From JASLDZ01 sp038226305 (lineage in GTDB: Bacteria; Pseudomonadota; Alphaproteobacteria; Caulobacterales; Caulobacteraceae), in contig JBBRQN010000019.1 in the NCBI GenBank assembly GCA_038226305.1, positions 1 to 51,213 on the forward strand: a stretch of DNA of 51,213 nucleotides, given 5' to 3'. A model generated the notes under the pieces. That model did no database searches. It was not told the DNA's origin and was given only the letters and a program-made list of their open reading frames with translations. Position 1 is the first letter of the stretch. The number at the start of each line of letters is the position of its first letter. Shown here one piece after another: positions 10,261 through 18,896 of the stretch. The position numbers and the translations under genes were made by a program.

Positions 10261-10869
10261 CTATCGGGCGGGTGCCGGCGGGGGCGTCGGGAGGAACGAG
10301 TAGGACATCAGGCCGGCGAACTGCCCCGTGGGGTTCGACACCCCCATGATCGTGTCGTGCACCTTCTGGGCATCGCGGTTGTGGGCGGTGGCTGAGATCT
10401 CATCGCGCACGCTGAGGCGGGTGGCGTCGTCGAGCTCGGTCCAGTGCTCCAGAGCGAAGGCGATGCGGCCCTGCCAGAGGTCGGGGTCGATCGGCGACAG
10501 GGCGTAGGAGCTGCGAAGGGCGTTCAGCGCCTTCACCGTCAGCCCCCCGTCGCGAGCCACTTCGATGGCGGCGATGCGCAGGTAGGCATCGACGCTGCGG
10601 GGGGCGAGCCGCAGCTCCTGCGCGGTGGCGGACTCGGCGAAGGCATAGTCCTGCGCGGTCGGCGGGTGGCCCTTCAGCCTCGCCTCGGCCTGCACGGCAT
10701 AGGCGCGCGCCACAGGCAGGAGCGGCACCGCCGAGGGCCGGTCGGTCGAGACACCGGTCGAGATCAGCGCCGCCGCTCCGAGCGCGACGGTGCCCACGGC
10801 GAGGAGGATCGCGACCCCAAGGGTGGCGAGGCCGCCGGAGGGGGGGGTCGATGTGCCCGCGTCTGCCAT
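10261..10869 (-). CDS. Membrane-anchored protein of unknown function in the glycan locus
   Basis: I do not recognise this 202-residue protein. One hydrophobic segment (about residues 17-38, LATLGVAILLAVGTVALGAA) follows a short Pro/Ser/Thr-rich start, and the rest is a soluble, mainly helical domain that would face the periplasm. Repeated Ala- and Leu-rich helices (QEYFAES-like spacing in QDYAFAESATAQELRLAP and in LNALRSSYALSPIDP) resemble degenerate TPR repeats. It is divergent from the O-antigen ligase-like gene (123 bp apart), which suggests a shared task such as chain length control or ligase partnering. ATG 10869 was chosen over 10902 because it has the better ribosome-binding context. 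An 8-base C-run (10840-10847) codes for Pro-Pro near its N-terminus. Confidence 0.6.
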   Translation of the reverse strand: MADAGTSTPPSGGLATLGVAILLAVGTVALGAAALISTGVSTDRPSAVPLLPVARAYAVQAEARLKGHPPTAQDYAFAESATAQELRLAPRSVDAYLRIAAIEVARDGGLTVKALNALRSSYALSPIDPDLWQGRIAFALEHWTELDDATRLSVRDEISATAHNRDAQKVHDTIMGVSNPTGQFAGLMSYSFLPTPPPAPAR

Positions 10870-10992
10870 CTTCAGGGTTCCGATTCCGATGGGTGGCTGC
10901 AAGGTTTGCCGAAACAGCCTAGCAAGGGCAAACGCTCGGCAACGACGCCTACGCTAGCCCAAGCCGCGCCAGGACACATCAGGAACCGCCGG

Positions 10993-12369
10993 ATGCAGAC
11001 CCGCACAGCGAGCCGCGAGCGCCTGTCGGCAGCCGAATGGGCGGCCATCGCCGGGGCGTTGATCGTCACCTTCACGGCTCACGCGATCTATGGGGCCAAC
11101 ACCGATGCACGCGCCCTTGTGCTGGTGACCGCCGACGGCGTGCTGCTGCTCGGCCTCCTGTGCTTGCCGCAGCTGCGGGCGGCCTTGGTGGCGCGGCAGC
11201 GGGTGCTGATCCTGCCCGGCCTCCTGCTGGCGCTGACGATCCTCATCGGTCTGCGCCCGTTGATCCCGGGGTTCGGCGGAACGGCAAGCACGACCTCGGC
11301 GGTTCTGGAGAGCGTGAAACTCCTCGGCCTGGCCTGCGCCTTCGTGGCGGGGGTGGCGCTGGGTGGGCGCGACGAGCGGGCCAGACGTTTCCTCTTTCTG
11401 TGGATCTGGATGGGAGGGCTGTACGCCGCCGCCTGCATCAACGTGTTCAAGGTGGCGCCGACCACTCTCGGGCTGGGCCAGAAGACCCTGTTCCTCGACC
11501 GACTGACAGCCACCTTCATCAGCCCCAACTCGGCCGCGACCCTCCTGGGCATGACCGTCGTGCTGGGCGTGGCGGCTGCGCTGGAGACCAAGCGCGGAGC
11601 GGCCGACGGCAAGCGCGGCCCCTCGCCCACGGCAGCGATCTCGCTGGCGGCCGCGGGGGCGGCCTTCGTGGCCCTGGTGCTCACCGCATCCCGCGCGGGC
11701 CTGATGTCGACGCTTGCGGCGCTGGTCGCCCTGGCCGTGGCCCACGCGGTGGTCAATCGGGAGAAGCTCAACACCCGCGCCGTTCTGGCGACGCTGGGCG
11801 GGGCGATCGTCGTGGGGGGCGCGATCGGGCTCGGAGGTCAGCTGGTGCTGGGCCGGCTGGTCAACCTCAATAGCGCCGATCGCGTCGCCATCCTGCATGC
11901 GCACTGGGGCGCCTTCCTGCAGCACCCCTGGCTGGGCTGGGGGCTGGGCTCCTTCGACGCGATCAACAAAGCGCTTATGACGCCGGACAGCTACCGATAC
12001 CTGTGGAACATCCGCGCGGCGCACAACGTCTACGTGCAATGGCTGGAGGAGGTAGGGGTGGTCGGCGCCCTGCCGATGTTCGCCGCCGTGGCGGTGGTTC
12101 TGGGGGTGATCGCGCAGGGCATGGGGGTACGCCGGTCGATGCGCTCCTGGCTGCGCGGCGTGTTGGCCCTGTCGCTGGTGGTGCTGCTGCACGGCCTGTC
12201 GGACTATGCCCTGCAGACGCCATCCATCGCCAACGCCTGGGCGATGATCCTGGGCGTGGGCCTGGCCGTCGCCACCGGCAAGCGGCCCAAGGGCATCCGC
12301 AAGAGCGAGCCGGAGACCGACGGCCTTCTCCTGACCCTTAAGAAGAACGTGCCCACGGCCCCTGCCTGA
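10993..12369 (+). CDS. O-antigen ligase / Wzy polymerase family membrane protein
   Basis: A 458-residue polytopic membrane protein of the O-antigen ligase family (WaaL/Wzy_C). It has about ten hydrophobic segments and the family's periplasmic loop: LTASRAGLMSTL before it, HPWLGWGLGSFDAI with the WLG-G-G pattern, and AHNVYVQWLEEVGVVGALP with the conserved His and Tyr near the end. Such proteins act in the inner membrane either as ligases moving undecaprenyl-linked glycan to lipid A-core or protein, or as polymerases of the repeat unit. Sequence alone does not decide which. Start ATG 10993 is preceded by AGGA. It closes the glycan locus, which otherwise lacks a visible flippase. Confidence 0.85.
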   Translation: MQTRTASRERLSAAEWAAIAGALIVTFTAHAIYGANTDARALVLVTADGVLLLGLLCLPQLRAALVARQRVLILPGLLLALTILIGLRPLIPGFGGTASTTSAVLESVKLLGLACAFVAGVALGGRDERARRFLFLWIWMGGLYAAACINVFKVAPTTLGLGQKTLFLDRLTATFISPNSAATLLGMTVVLGVAAALETKRGAADGKRGPSPTAAISLAAAGAAFVALVLTASRAGLMSTLAALVALAVAHAVVNREKLNTRAVLATLGGAIVVGGAIGLGGQLVLGRLVNLNSADRVAILHAHWGAFLQHPWLGWGLGSFDAINKALMTPDSYRYLWNIRAAHNVYVQWLEEVGVVGALPMFAAVAVVLGVIAQGMGVRRSMRSWLRGVLALSLVVLLHGLSDYALQTPSIANAWAMILGVGLAVATGKRPKGIRKSEPETDGLLLTLKKNVPTAPA

Positions 12370-12386
12370 ACCCGCGCCCGGTTCAG
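12366..12386. terminator. Possible bidirectional terminator between convergent genes
   Basis: CTGAACC-CGCGCCC-GGTTCAG forms a 7-bp stem with a 7-nt loop and overlaps the stop codons of the ligase-like gene and of aguB. There is no T-run, so function as a terminator is only suggested by position. Confidence 0.3.
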
Positions 12387-13273
12387 CGTGGGGTGGCGCC
12401 CGGCCCGAACACGGCGCGTGGCCCGATGGCTTCGTAGAGGTCGGTGCGGCGATCGCGGAAAAAGCCCCACGCCGCCCTGTGGGTGTTCAGGAAGTCGAGA
12501 TCGAACTCGGCCGTAAGCACCCCCTCCTGCCCCCGGTCGAGGGAGGCGACGAGGTCGCCCCGGTGGTCGCAGAGGAACGAAGATCCGTAGAAGTCCTGCC
12601 CGCCAGATCCGCCGGGCTCGTGGCCGATGCGGTTGGCGGCCGCGACGGGGATGACGTTGGCCACCGCGTGGCCCTGCATCACCCGGCGCCAGGGATCGCG
12701 GGTGTCGAGGCTGGCGTCGTGCGGCTCCGAGCCGATGGCGGTGGGGTAGAGCAGCACCTCGGCCCCCATCAGCGTCATGGCGCGGGCGGCTTCGGGGTAC
12801 CACTGGTCCCAGCAGATGCCGGTGCCGATGCGGCCGAAGCGCGTGTCCCACACCTTGAAGCCGGTATCTCCGGGTCGGAAGTAGTACTTCTCCTGATAGC
12901 CCGGGCCGTCGGGGATGTGGCTCTTTCGGTAGACGCCGAGCGCCTCGCCGTCGGCATCCAGCATGACGAGGCTGTTGTAGTAGTGCGGGCCGTCGCGCTC
13001 GTAGATCGAGACCGGGATCGCCACGCCGAGCTCGGCCGCGACCGGGCTCATGGCCGTAACGCAGGGGTGCTCGCGCCAGGGATGGGCGGTGGCGAACCAG
13101 CGCTCCTCCTGCGTGACGCAGAAGTACGGGCCCTGGAACAGCTCGCTGGGCAGGATCACCTGCGCGCCCTTCGCGGCCGCCTCGCGCACGAAGCCCACGG
13201 TCTTGGCGATGTTCGCCGCCATGTCCTCGCCATAGGCCGTCTGGATCACGCCGACGTTGAGTGTTCTCGCCAC
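12383..13273 (-). CDS. aguB: N-carbamoylputrescine amidase
   Basis: A 296-residue nitrilase-superfamily enzyme that hydrolyses N-carbamoylputrescine to putrescine, CO2 and ammonia, the last step of the agmatine route to polyamines. The catalytic triad is in place: Glu44 in LPSELFQGPYF, Lys117 in VYRKSHIPDGPGYQEKYYF and Cys154 in GTGICWDQWYPEAAR. These flanks are specific to the AguB branch. It starts at the base where the agmatine deiminase stop ends (one shared base), so the two are translated together. The enzymes are cytoplasmic. Confidence 0.94.
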   Translation of the reverse strand: MARTLNVGVIQTAYGEDMAANIAKTVGFVREAAAKGAQVILPSELFQGPYFCVTQEERWFATAHPWREHPCVTAMSPVAAELGVAIPVSIYERDGPHYYNSLVMLDADGEALGVYRKSHIPDGPGYQEKYYFRPGDTGFKVWDTRFGRIGTGICWDQWYPEAARAMTLMGAEVLLYPTAIGSEPHDASLDTRDPWRRVMQGHAVANVIPVAAANRIGHEPGGSGGQDFYGSSFLCDHRGDLVASLDRGQEGVLTAEFDLDFLNTHRAAWGFFRDRRTDLYEAIGPRAVFGPGATPR

Positions 13274-14277
13274 TACTCGGGCTCCTGCTGGGTGATGCAG
13301 TGGAACGAGCCGCCTCCGGTCAGGAGGGCGGTGGAGGGCAGGCCGATCACCTGTCGCTCGGGAAAGATCGAGGTGAGCGCTTCTAGGGCCAGCATGCTGG
13401 CCCGGCCCTCGTAGATCGGCATGATCACCGCGCCGTTGGCGATGATGAAGTTCATGTGGCTGGCGGGCACGACCTTGCGCTCCTCGCCCTCGATGCGGCC
13501 GGGCGAAGGGATGCGCGTTACCTGCAGGGCGACGCCCCGGGCGTCGGTCATGGCGGCGAGCAGCCGCGCGGTCTCGTCGTAGATCTCGGTGTTGGGGTCG
13601 TCGCGGCCCCAGGCGACGGGGCAGACGACCTGCGCGGGGGCCACGAAGCGCGCCAGATTATCCACATGGCCATCGGTGTGGTCGTTCTTCAGGCCATCGC
13701 CCAGCCAGAGAAGCTTGCGGGTGCCCAGCGCCGCCCCGAGGGACGCCAGTGCCGTCGCCTCGTCCCAGCCCGGGTTGCGGTTGGGGTTGAGCAGGCACTG
13801 GCGAGTGGTGAGCACGCCGCCGAAGCCGTCGTGGTCGATCGAGCCGCCCTCGAGCACGAAATCATGCTCGGCGAAGGGGGTGCCGGCCGCAGCGGCGAGC
13901 TGCTCGGCGACCACGTCGTCGTCATCCAGCACGTATTTGCCGCCCCAGCCGTTGAAGCGGAAGCCGGCCGCCGCCGCCGTGCTGGAGCGCTCGAGAAAGA
14001 TCGGGCCGGTATCGCGCAGCCAGATGTCGCCGAACTCGCCGCGCACGATCTCCACGCCGGAGATCTCGGCCAGGCGCGTGCGGGCGGCCGCCTCCGCCTC
14101 GTCGCCGCGCACGAGCAGCCGCACGCGCTCCGCACCCGGGCCCGCCAGCGCCCGAACGAGGGCCGCCACCTCGTCGCGCGCGCGGTCCAGATCGTCGAGC
14201 CACAGGTCGGCGTGGCTCGGGAAGCCGACCCACATGGCCCCGTGCGGGCTCCACTCGGCGGGAACGGTGAGGGGCAT
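13273..14277 (-). CDS. aguA: Agmatine deiminase
   Basis: A 334-residue agmatine deiminase of the PPAD/GME fold, converting agmatine to N-carbamoylputrescine and ammonia. It opens with PAEWSPHGAMWVGFPS, shows WLRDTGPIF and HTDGHVDNLARFV with the catalytic Asp/His, and ends with the nucleophile Cys327 in GGGSFHCITQQEP. It forms a two-gene operon with aguB. No arginine decarboxylase is in the window, so the agmatine source is elsewhere or external. Confidence 0.94.
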   Translation of the reverse strand: MPLTVPAEWSPHGAMWVGFPSHADLWLDDLDRARDEVAALVRALAGPGAERVRLLVRGDEAEAAARTRLAEISGVEIVRGEFGDIWLRDTGPIFLERSSTAAAAGFRFNGWGGKYVLDDDDVVAEQLAAAAGTPFAEHDFVLEGGSIDHDGFGGVLTTRQCLLNPNRNPGWDEATALASLGAALGTRKLLWLGDGLKNDHTDGHVDNLARFVAPAQVVCPVAWGRDDPNTEIYDETARLLAAMTDARGVALQVTRIPSPGRIEGEERKVVPASHMNFIIANGAVIMPIYEGRASMLALEALTSIFPERQVIGLPSTALLTGGGSFHCITQQEPE

Positions 14278-14372
14278 GGCGGAGGAAGGCGCTTTCTTGT
14301 GGGAGGCAGCTAAGGCGGGCGCATTTGGCGACCGCGCCCGGCATCGTCAACGGCCCATCGGCCCGAACGAAA

Positions 14373-14400
14373 AAGGGGCGGCCCTCGCGAGCCGCCCCTT
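14373..14400 (-). terminator. Intrinsic terminator after the TonB-dependent receptor gene
   Basis: On the minus strand a perfect 10-bp stem (AAGGGGCGGC with GCCGCCCCTT, 8-nt loop) is followed by TTTTTCGTT. It lies 30 bp beyond the stop of the leftward receptor gene and before aguA's start. Confidence 0.85.
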
Positions 14401-14429
14401 CCGTCGTCCGGAGGTCTGGAGCCTGAAGC

Positions 14430-16997
14430 TTAGAAGGCGGCCTTCAGGGTCAGCACGGCGGCGCGGGGAGCGCCGCGCGAGGCGAAGGCGGAGCCGACGC
14501 CGGGGGCGCCCACCGTGACCGTCGTCTGCGTGCCGCCGAGCGTGCCGTAGTATTTTTCGTTGAACAGGTTCGTGACGTTCAGCTGCAGGGCCAGGCCCTG
14601 ATGGAAGCGATCCAAACGCAGGCGGGCGTCCAGGTCGAACACGACGAAGCCGGGCACCGACAGATCGTTCACGTCGGTGACGAAACGCTTGCCGGTGTAC
14701 TTGCCCTGGAAGCCCAGAAGCACCGGACCGAAGTCGTAGGTGACCCGGCCGGCCGCGGTGTACTTCGGCGTCTCGACGACCTGCTTGCCCTTCAGGGGAG
14801 CGTAGCCAGCCGGCAGGCCGGCACCCGGGTAGACGGCCGTGCCGCCCACGAAAAGGTCATTCTGGGTCTCGGCGCTGGTGTAGGACGCCGACAGGTAGAC
14901 CGCGATCGGATCGGCGGGGCGGAAGGTCACCTGACCATCCACGCCGTTGATCTCCACCGCGCCCACGTTGCGGTCGATGATGCTGTCGTCGGTGGGGTCG
15001 CGGGTGGACACGATGCGGTTCTGCACGGCGGTGTGATAGCCGCCGATCTGCACCAGCACGCGACGCGCCTGATAGCGGATCCCGTAGTCTTCCGACGTGC
15101 TGGTTTCCGGCTGCACGTTGGTGGGGATGCCGTTGAGCTGCAGGCCGTAGAGGTTGTCCACGCGCGGAGCCGACTGGGACTCGGTGTAGTTGGCGTAGAC
15201 CGAGAAGGCGTTGGTCAGCTTGTAGGTGGCGCCCACGTTCGGAAGCACGGCGTTGAAGGTCTTATTCAGCGCGAAGGGTGCGTAGTAGAGCGTGCTGGTG
15301 GGCGACAGCGTGCCGAAGGTCACCCGCGAAGACACCGCGTTCGCCGACACCTGTTGAACCGTGGGGCTGGGCGAGATCGTGGCCGTCGTCGGCGTGCGAA
15401 CCGTACAGATCGGGTTGGCGCCGCTGGAGCCGGCGGCGGTGTAGCAGAACTGGTGCAGCTCGCGGCTCAGCTCGGGGATGCGGACGCCGGCGTTGAACGA
15501 CAGGCGGTCGTCGAAGAAGCGGCCACGGTATTCCAGCGAGTACTGGTTCAGGATGGCGATGGAGTCGCGATCGCGCTTCTGGGCGATCCGGCCCGCACCG
15601 TCGAGCAGCGGCACGGCGTCATAGCCGTCCTTGGCGCTGAACACGCTGCCCGGGAAGCCGTCGGCGCCCAGGTAGCTGTATTCGCCGGTCTGGCGGGTGT
15701 GGGCGTGGTCGTAGGCGTAGGCGAAGCGGAAGCGGTTGGTCGCGTTCAGGTCGTAAATCAGCGAGGTGTTGACCGCGTAGCGCCGCGTGTTGGTATTGGA
15801 AGGCGAGTAGAACAGCACCGAGTCGAGGGTGTCGCCGTCACCGTTCAGATCACGTCCGACGCCAGCGGCGTTCTGGATCGGGTAGTTGGCCGTTCCCGCC
15901 ACTTCGTTGAACGTCGTGACCCCACCGCCGTTGGCGAGGGAGTAGTTAAACGAGGGGTCGACCGTGAGCAGCAGGTTCGGCAGCAGCGTGAAGCGCGACA
16001 GGCCGCGGATCGTGCCCGTGTTCGAGGGGTTCTGGCGGATGCCGTAGAAGCCCTTGACCGCCGAGTCCTGAGCCGGAACCGTCTGAATGCCAGCACCGGA
16101 GGTCTGCGGGATGAAGGCGGAGAAGTAATCGACGTCCCAACCAAACTGCGCCACTTCCGGAACGGTCGGGCCGGGCAGGCCGTTGTTCGCGAAGTTGGGC
16201 AGATTGGGGTTGTAGTAGAAGATGTTGCGGTTTTCGTTGTAGTTCGCGAGCAGCGAGATGAAGTCGCCGTTGCTGCCGATGGGCTGGTCGATGCGCAGGT
16301 TGAGCTGCTTCTTCTCCAGATCGCCCGGGCCCTTGTACTTGTCGTAGTCCTGGTAGCTGCCGGCCACGTAGGCGCGGGTGCCGAGCGGGCCGATGGGGCC
16401 GGTGTCGATCAGGCCGAACACGCGCTTGTAGTTGTAGGAGCCGCCCGACACGTCGAAGAGGCCGCCGAACTGCTTGGCCGTCTTGCGGGTGGTGTAGTTG
16501 ATGATGCCGCCGGTGGACGAGGCCGTCACCGTGTCGGCGTCGGTCGAGCCGGTGTTGATGTTGGCCTGCTCGATCAGCTCGGGGTCGAGCTGCTGGTTGG
16601 CGAACACGGCGTAGTTGCCGGCGTCGTTCAGCGGCACGCCGTCGATCAGGAGGCCGATGTGGGCGCCGTCCTGGCCGTGCAGGCGGATGTTGCCGCCCGA
16701 GGAGCCGAAGGGGTCGTTGTTGGTGAAGCTCAGGCCGGGCGTCAGGTTCAGCGTCTGCAGGATCGTCTGCGCCGGGGCCTGGGAGGCGATGAACTCCTGG
16801 GTGATGGTGTTGCGGTTCTTGGAGACCGTCTCGGCGATCATGGCGCCGTCGATCGACTTCGGACCGCTGCGGGCGGTGACGACCACAGCTTCCACGTCGG
16901 TGGTGCCGGTGGACTGCGCGGCGGCGGCCGTGGCGAAAAGAAGGCTTCCCGCGAGCGCGGTCGATGCCAGCAGGAGCGCGTTGGTGGTCTTGGACAT
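14430..16997 (-). CDS. TonB-dependent outer-membrane receptor
   Basis: An 855-residue TonB-dependent receptor. The signal peptide ends near residue 27 (FATAAAAQ). A TonB-box-like VEAVVVTAR is followed by the plug domain (QTILQTLNLTPGLSF, NIRLHGQDGAHIGLLIDGVPL), then a long beta-barrel with the terminal aromatic residue (VLTLKAAF) needed for outer-membrane insertion. The ligand is not predictable: no neighbouring uptake or sensor gene points to iron, vitamin or sugar. An 8-bp inverted repeat lies in its leader and a strong terminator follows it, so it is probably a single-gene unit. The start ATG 16997 gives a complete signal peptide. Confidence 0.92.
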   Translation of the reverse strand: MSKTTNALLLASTALAGSLLFATAAAAQSTGTTDVEAVVVTARSGPKSIDGAMIAETVSKNRNTITQEFIASQAPAQTILQTLNLTPGLSFTNNDPFGSSGGNIRLHGQDGAHIGLLIDGVPLNDAGNYAVFANQQLDPELIEQANINTGSTDADTVTASSTGGIINYTTRKTAKQFGGLFDVSGGSYNYKRVFGLIDTGPIGPLGTRAYVAGSYQDYDKYKGPGDLEKKQLNLRIDQPIGSNGDFISLLANYNENRNIFYYNPNLPNFANNGLPGPTVPEVAQFGWDVDYFSAFIPQTSGAGIQTVPAQDSAVKGFYGIRQNPSNTGTIRGLSRFTLLPNLLLTVDPSFNYSLANGGGVTTFNEVAGTANYPIQNAAGVGRDLNGDGDTLDSVLFYSPSNTNTRRYAVNTSLIYDLNATNRFRFAYAYDHAHTRQTGEYSYLGADGFPGSVFSAKDGYDAVPLLDGAGRIAQKRDRDSIAILNQYSLEYRGRFFDDRLSFNAGVRIPELSRELHQFCYTAAGSSGANPICTVRTPTTATISPSPTVQQVSANAVSSRVTFGTLSPTSTLYYAPFALNKTFNAVLPNVGATYKLTNAFSVYANYTESQSAPRVDNLYGLQLNGIPTNVQPETSTSEDYGIRYQARRVLVQIGGYHTAVQNRIVSTRDPTDDSIIDRNVGAVEINGVDGQVTFRPADPIAVYLSASYTSAETQNDLFVGGTAVYPGAGLPAGYAPLKGKQVVETPKYTAAGRVTYDFGPVLLGFQGKYTGKRFVTDVNDLSVPGFVVFDLDARLRLDRFHQGLALQLNVTNLFNEKYYGTLGGTQTTVTVGAPGVGSAFASRGAPRAAVLTLKAAF

Positions 16998-17015
16998 GAG
17001 GGATCCCTGGGGGTC

Positions 17016-17042
17016 GGGTCCGCAGATCAGGGAGGCGGACCC
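17016..17042 (-). promoter_or_regulatory. Inverted repeat in the leader of the TonB receptor gene
   Basis: GGGTCCGC and GCGGACCC, separated by 11 bases, form a perfect inverted repeat 18-45 bp upstream of the receptor's ATG. It could be an operator or an mRNA hairpin near the ribosome-binding site. No known regulator site is recognised. Confidence 0.4.
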
Positions 17043-17179
17043 TCTTGGAACCTCTCCTAGTCGCGAAACTCCGGACTTTCATGACGAGATCGTGAAGTAT
17101 GGCCGCATTGGCCGTTCACTGTTTCTCAACGTGGCTGTTTGGACACACTTGAGGCACCCCTCTTGCACTCCGCCCGGCA

Positions 17180-18871
17180 GTGAGTTCTTGGGGGTCCGTG
17201 GTCACCTCTTCAGCACCTGCCCCGCGACCTGGCCCTGATCAGCAAGACGGGCGCGCCGGGGGTGGCGACTGGGCGGCGCGCGCCCGAACCCCCCTCGGCA
17301 TCACCCTCATCGGCGTCGGGCTGCTGACGACGTTTCGGCTGCTGGCGCTCTTCAACACCCGCCTCGAGCTCTATCCGGACGAGGCGCAGTACTGGCTGTG
17401 GTCGCGGCATCTGGCGTTCGGCTACTTCTCCAAGCCCCCGATGGTGGCTTGGATGATCGCGGGCACGACGGCGGTGGGCGGCAACGCGGAACCGTGGGTT
17501 CGGCTGTCGGCGCTGCTGATCCATTCAGTGGCGGCGGTCGCCGTGCAGAGGGTGGGCGCCCGCCTCTACGACGGGCGGACGGGCCTGGCGGCGGCGGCCA
17601 TCTACGCCCTGATGCCCGCGGTGCAGCTCTCCAGCGGCGTCATCGCGACCGATGCCCCGCTGCTGGGCTTCCTGGCCCTGGCCCTGTGGAGCTATGCCGC
17701 GCTGGCCACCGAGCGCACCAAGGCCGAGGGCGACTGGGCGGCGCTGGGGTTCGGGGCGCTTCTCGCCTTGGCCATGCTCTCGAAATATGCGGCGGCCTAT
17801 GCGGTGCTGGCGGCCCTTCTGCATGCGGCGGTCGATCCGCAGATGCGGCGGCGCTGGTCGGTTCGGCGCGTGGGGCTGACCGTCGGTGCGGGCCTCCTCC
17901 TGATTGCGCCCAACCTCGCGTGGAACGCCGCTCACCACTTCGACACCCTGGCCCACACCGCCGCCAACGCCGACTGGCACAAGGCCTCACATGCCGATGC
18001 CCAGAACCTGATCGACCGGTTGTCGGACTATCGCGGCGTCCTGGGGTTTCTGGTGAGCCAGGCCGGAGTGTTCGGGCCGGTGTTCTTCTGCGTGGCGTTC
18101 GGGGGGGCTGTGCGCCTCCTCGTCCTGCGGCGGCCGGTGACGGGTTCGGATGCGCTGCTGCTGTGCTTCGCGGCCCCGCCGGTGCTCATCGTGCTCGGAC
18201 AGGCCGCGCTCTCGCGGGCCAATGCCAACTGGGCGGCGCCCGCCTTCGTGCCGGCTTCCGTGCTGGCGGCGGCCTGGCTGGTGCGCGCCCGCTCATGGCG
18301 CTGGCTGGCGGCGGGGCTGGGGCTGCAGGGCGTGGTGGCCGCGCTGTTCCTGACCGCGGCCGTCTCGCCCGCGCTCTCGGCGGCGTTCGGCCTGGACAAC
18401 AGCCTGAAGGTGGCCCGCGGCTGGCAGGCCTCCACCCGCTGGGCGCTGTCGCAGGCGCGCGAGGCGGCGGCGGCCCCGGGCGGGCTGACCGCGATCGCGG
18501 TGGACGACCGCTTCGTGTTCAACGCCCTGTCCTACTACGGCCGCGACGAGCGCTTTCCGGCACCCCTGCGCATGTGGGTGCGGGAGGCCAAGCCGCACAA
18601 CCAGGCCGAAGCCGAGGTGCCGCTGCTGGTCGCACAGGGCGCACGGGTGCTGATGATCGACTCGGTCGAGTGCTATCGGCCCGAGGCGATGGCCGACTTC
18701 GCGCGCTCCAGCCCCGTGGCGCGCACCGCCATCCGGCTCGATGCGAAGCGGGCCCGGAGCCTGACCGCCTTCGTGGGCGAAGGCTTCAACCCCCTGGCGC
18801 GCAGCCCGGCGACCGGGCTGCCGCCGCGACCCCTCGGGGGCCCGGAGGGATGCCGCGCCGGTCAGCCCTGA
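17180..18871 (+). CDS. GT39 / ArnT-like membrane glycosyltransferase
   Basis: About 563 residues, a polytopic glycosyltransferase of the PMT/ArnT superfamily (GT39), which moves a sugar from a polyprenyl-phosphate donor to a lipid or protein on the periplasmic side. The first periplasmic loop carries the catalytic-type acidic pair in YPDEAQYWLWSRHLAFGYFSKPP. About eleven to twelve hydrophobic segments follow, then a soluble C-terminal domain (AVDDRFVFNALSYYGRDERFP). The start is a GTG at 17180; GTG 17198 is also possible. It is divergent from the TonB receptor. A polyprenyl-phosphate-sugar synthase candidate lies 4 kb away at 21260. The acceptor is unknown. Confidence 0.83.
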   Translation: MSSWGSVVTSSAPAPRPGPDQQDGRAGGGDWAARARTPLGITLIGVGLLTTFRLLALFNTRLELYPDEAQYWLWSRHLAFGYFSKPPMVAWMIAGTTAVGGNAEPWVRLSALLIHSVAAVAVQRVGARLYDGRTGLAAAAIYALMPAVQLSSGVIATDAPLLGFLALALWSYAALATERTKAEGDWAALGFGALLALAMLSKYAAAYAVLAALLHAAVDPQMRRRWSVRRVGLTVGAGLLLIAPNLAWNAAHHFDTLAHTAANADWHKASHADAQNLIDRLSDYRGVLGFLVSQAGVFGPVFFCVAFGGAVRLLVLRRPVTGSDALLLCFAAPPVLIVLGQAALSRANANWAAPAFVPASVLAAAWLVRARSWRWLAAGLGLQGVVAALFLTAAVSPALSAAFGLDNSLKVARGWQASTRWALSQAREAAAAPGGLTAIAVDDRFVFNALSYYGRDERFPAPLRMWVREAKPHNQAEAEVPLLVAQGARVLMIDSVECYRPEAMADFARSSPVARTAIRLDAKRARSLTAFVGEGFNPLARSPATGLPPRPLGGPEGCRAGQP

Positions 18872-18896
18872 CCGTCGCGGCCCTAAGCGTCGGGGA

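Noticed and set aside
10444..10992. Longer N-terminus for the O-antigen ligase-like protein
   Set aside because: The extension is antisense to the membrane-anchored gene and not hydrophobic; ATG 10993 has a good ribosome-binding site.
12366..12386. Strong terminator after the O-antigen ligase-like gene
   Set aside because: The stem is only 7 bp with no T-run on either side, so it is kept only as a weak call.
14601..17060. 819-residue open frame on the plus strand
   Set aside because: It is antisense to the TonB receptor gene. The composition is Val/Gly/Arg-rich with no domain; a shadow caused by high GC.
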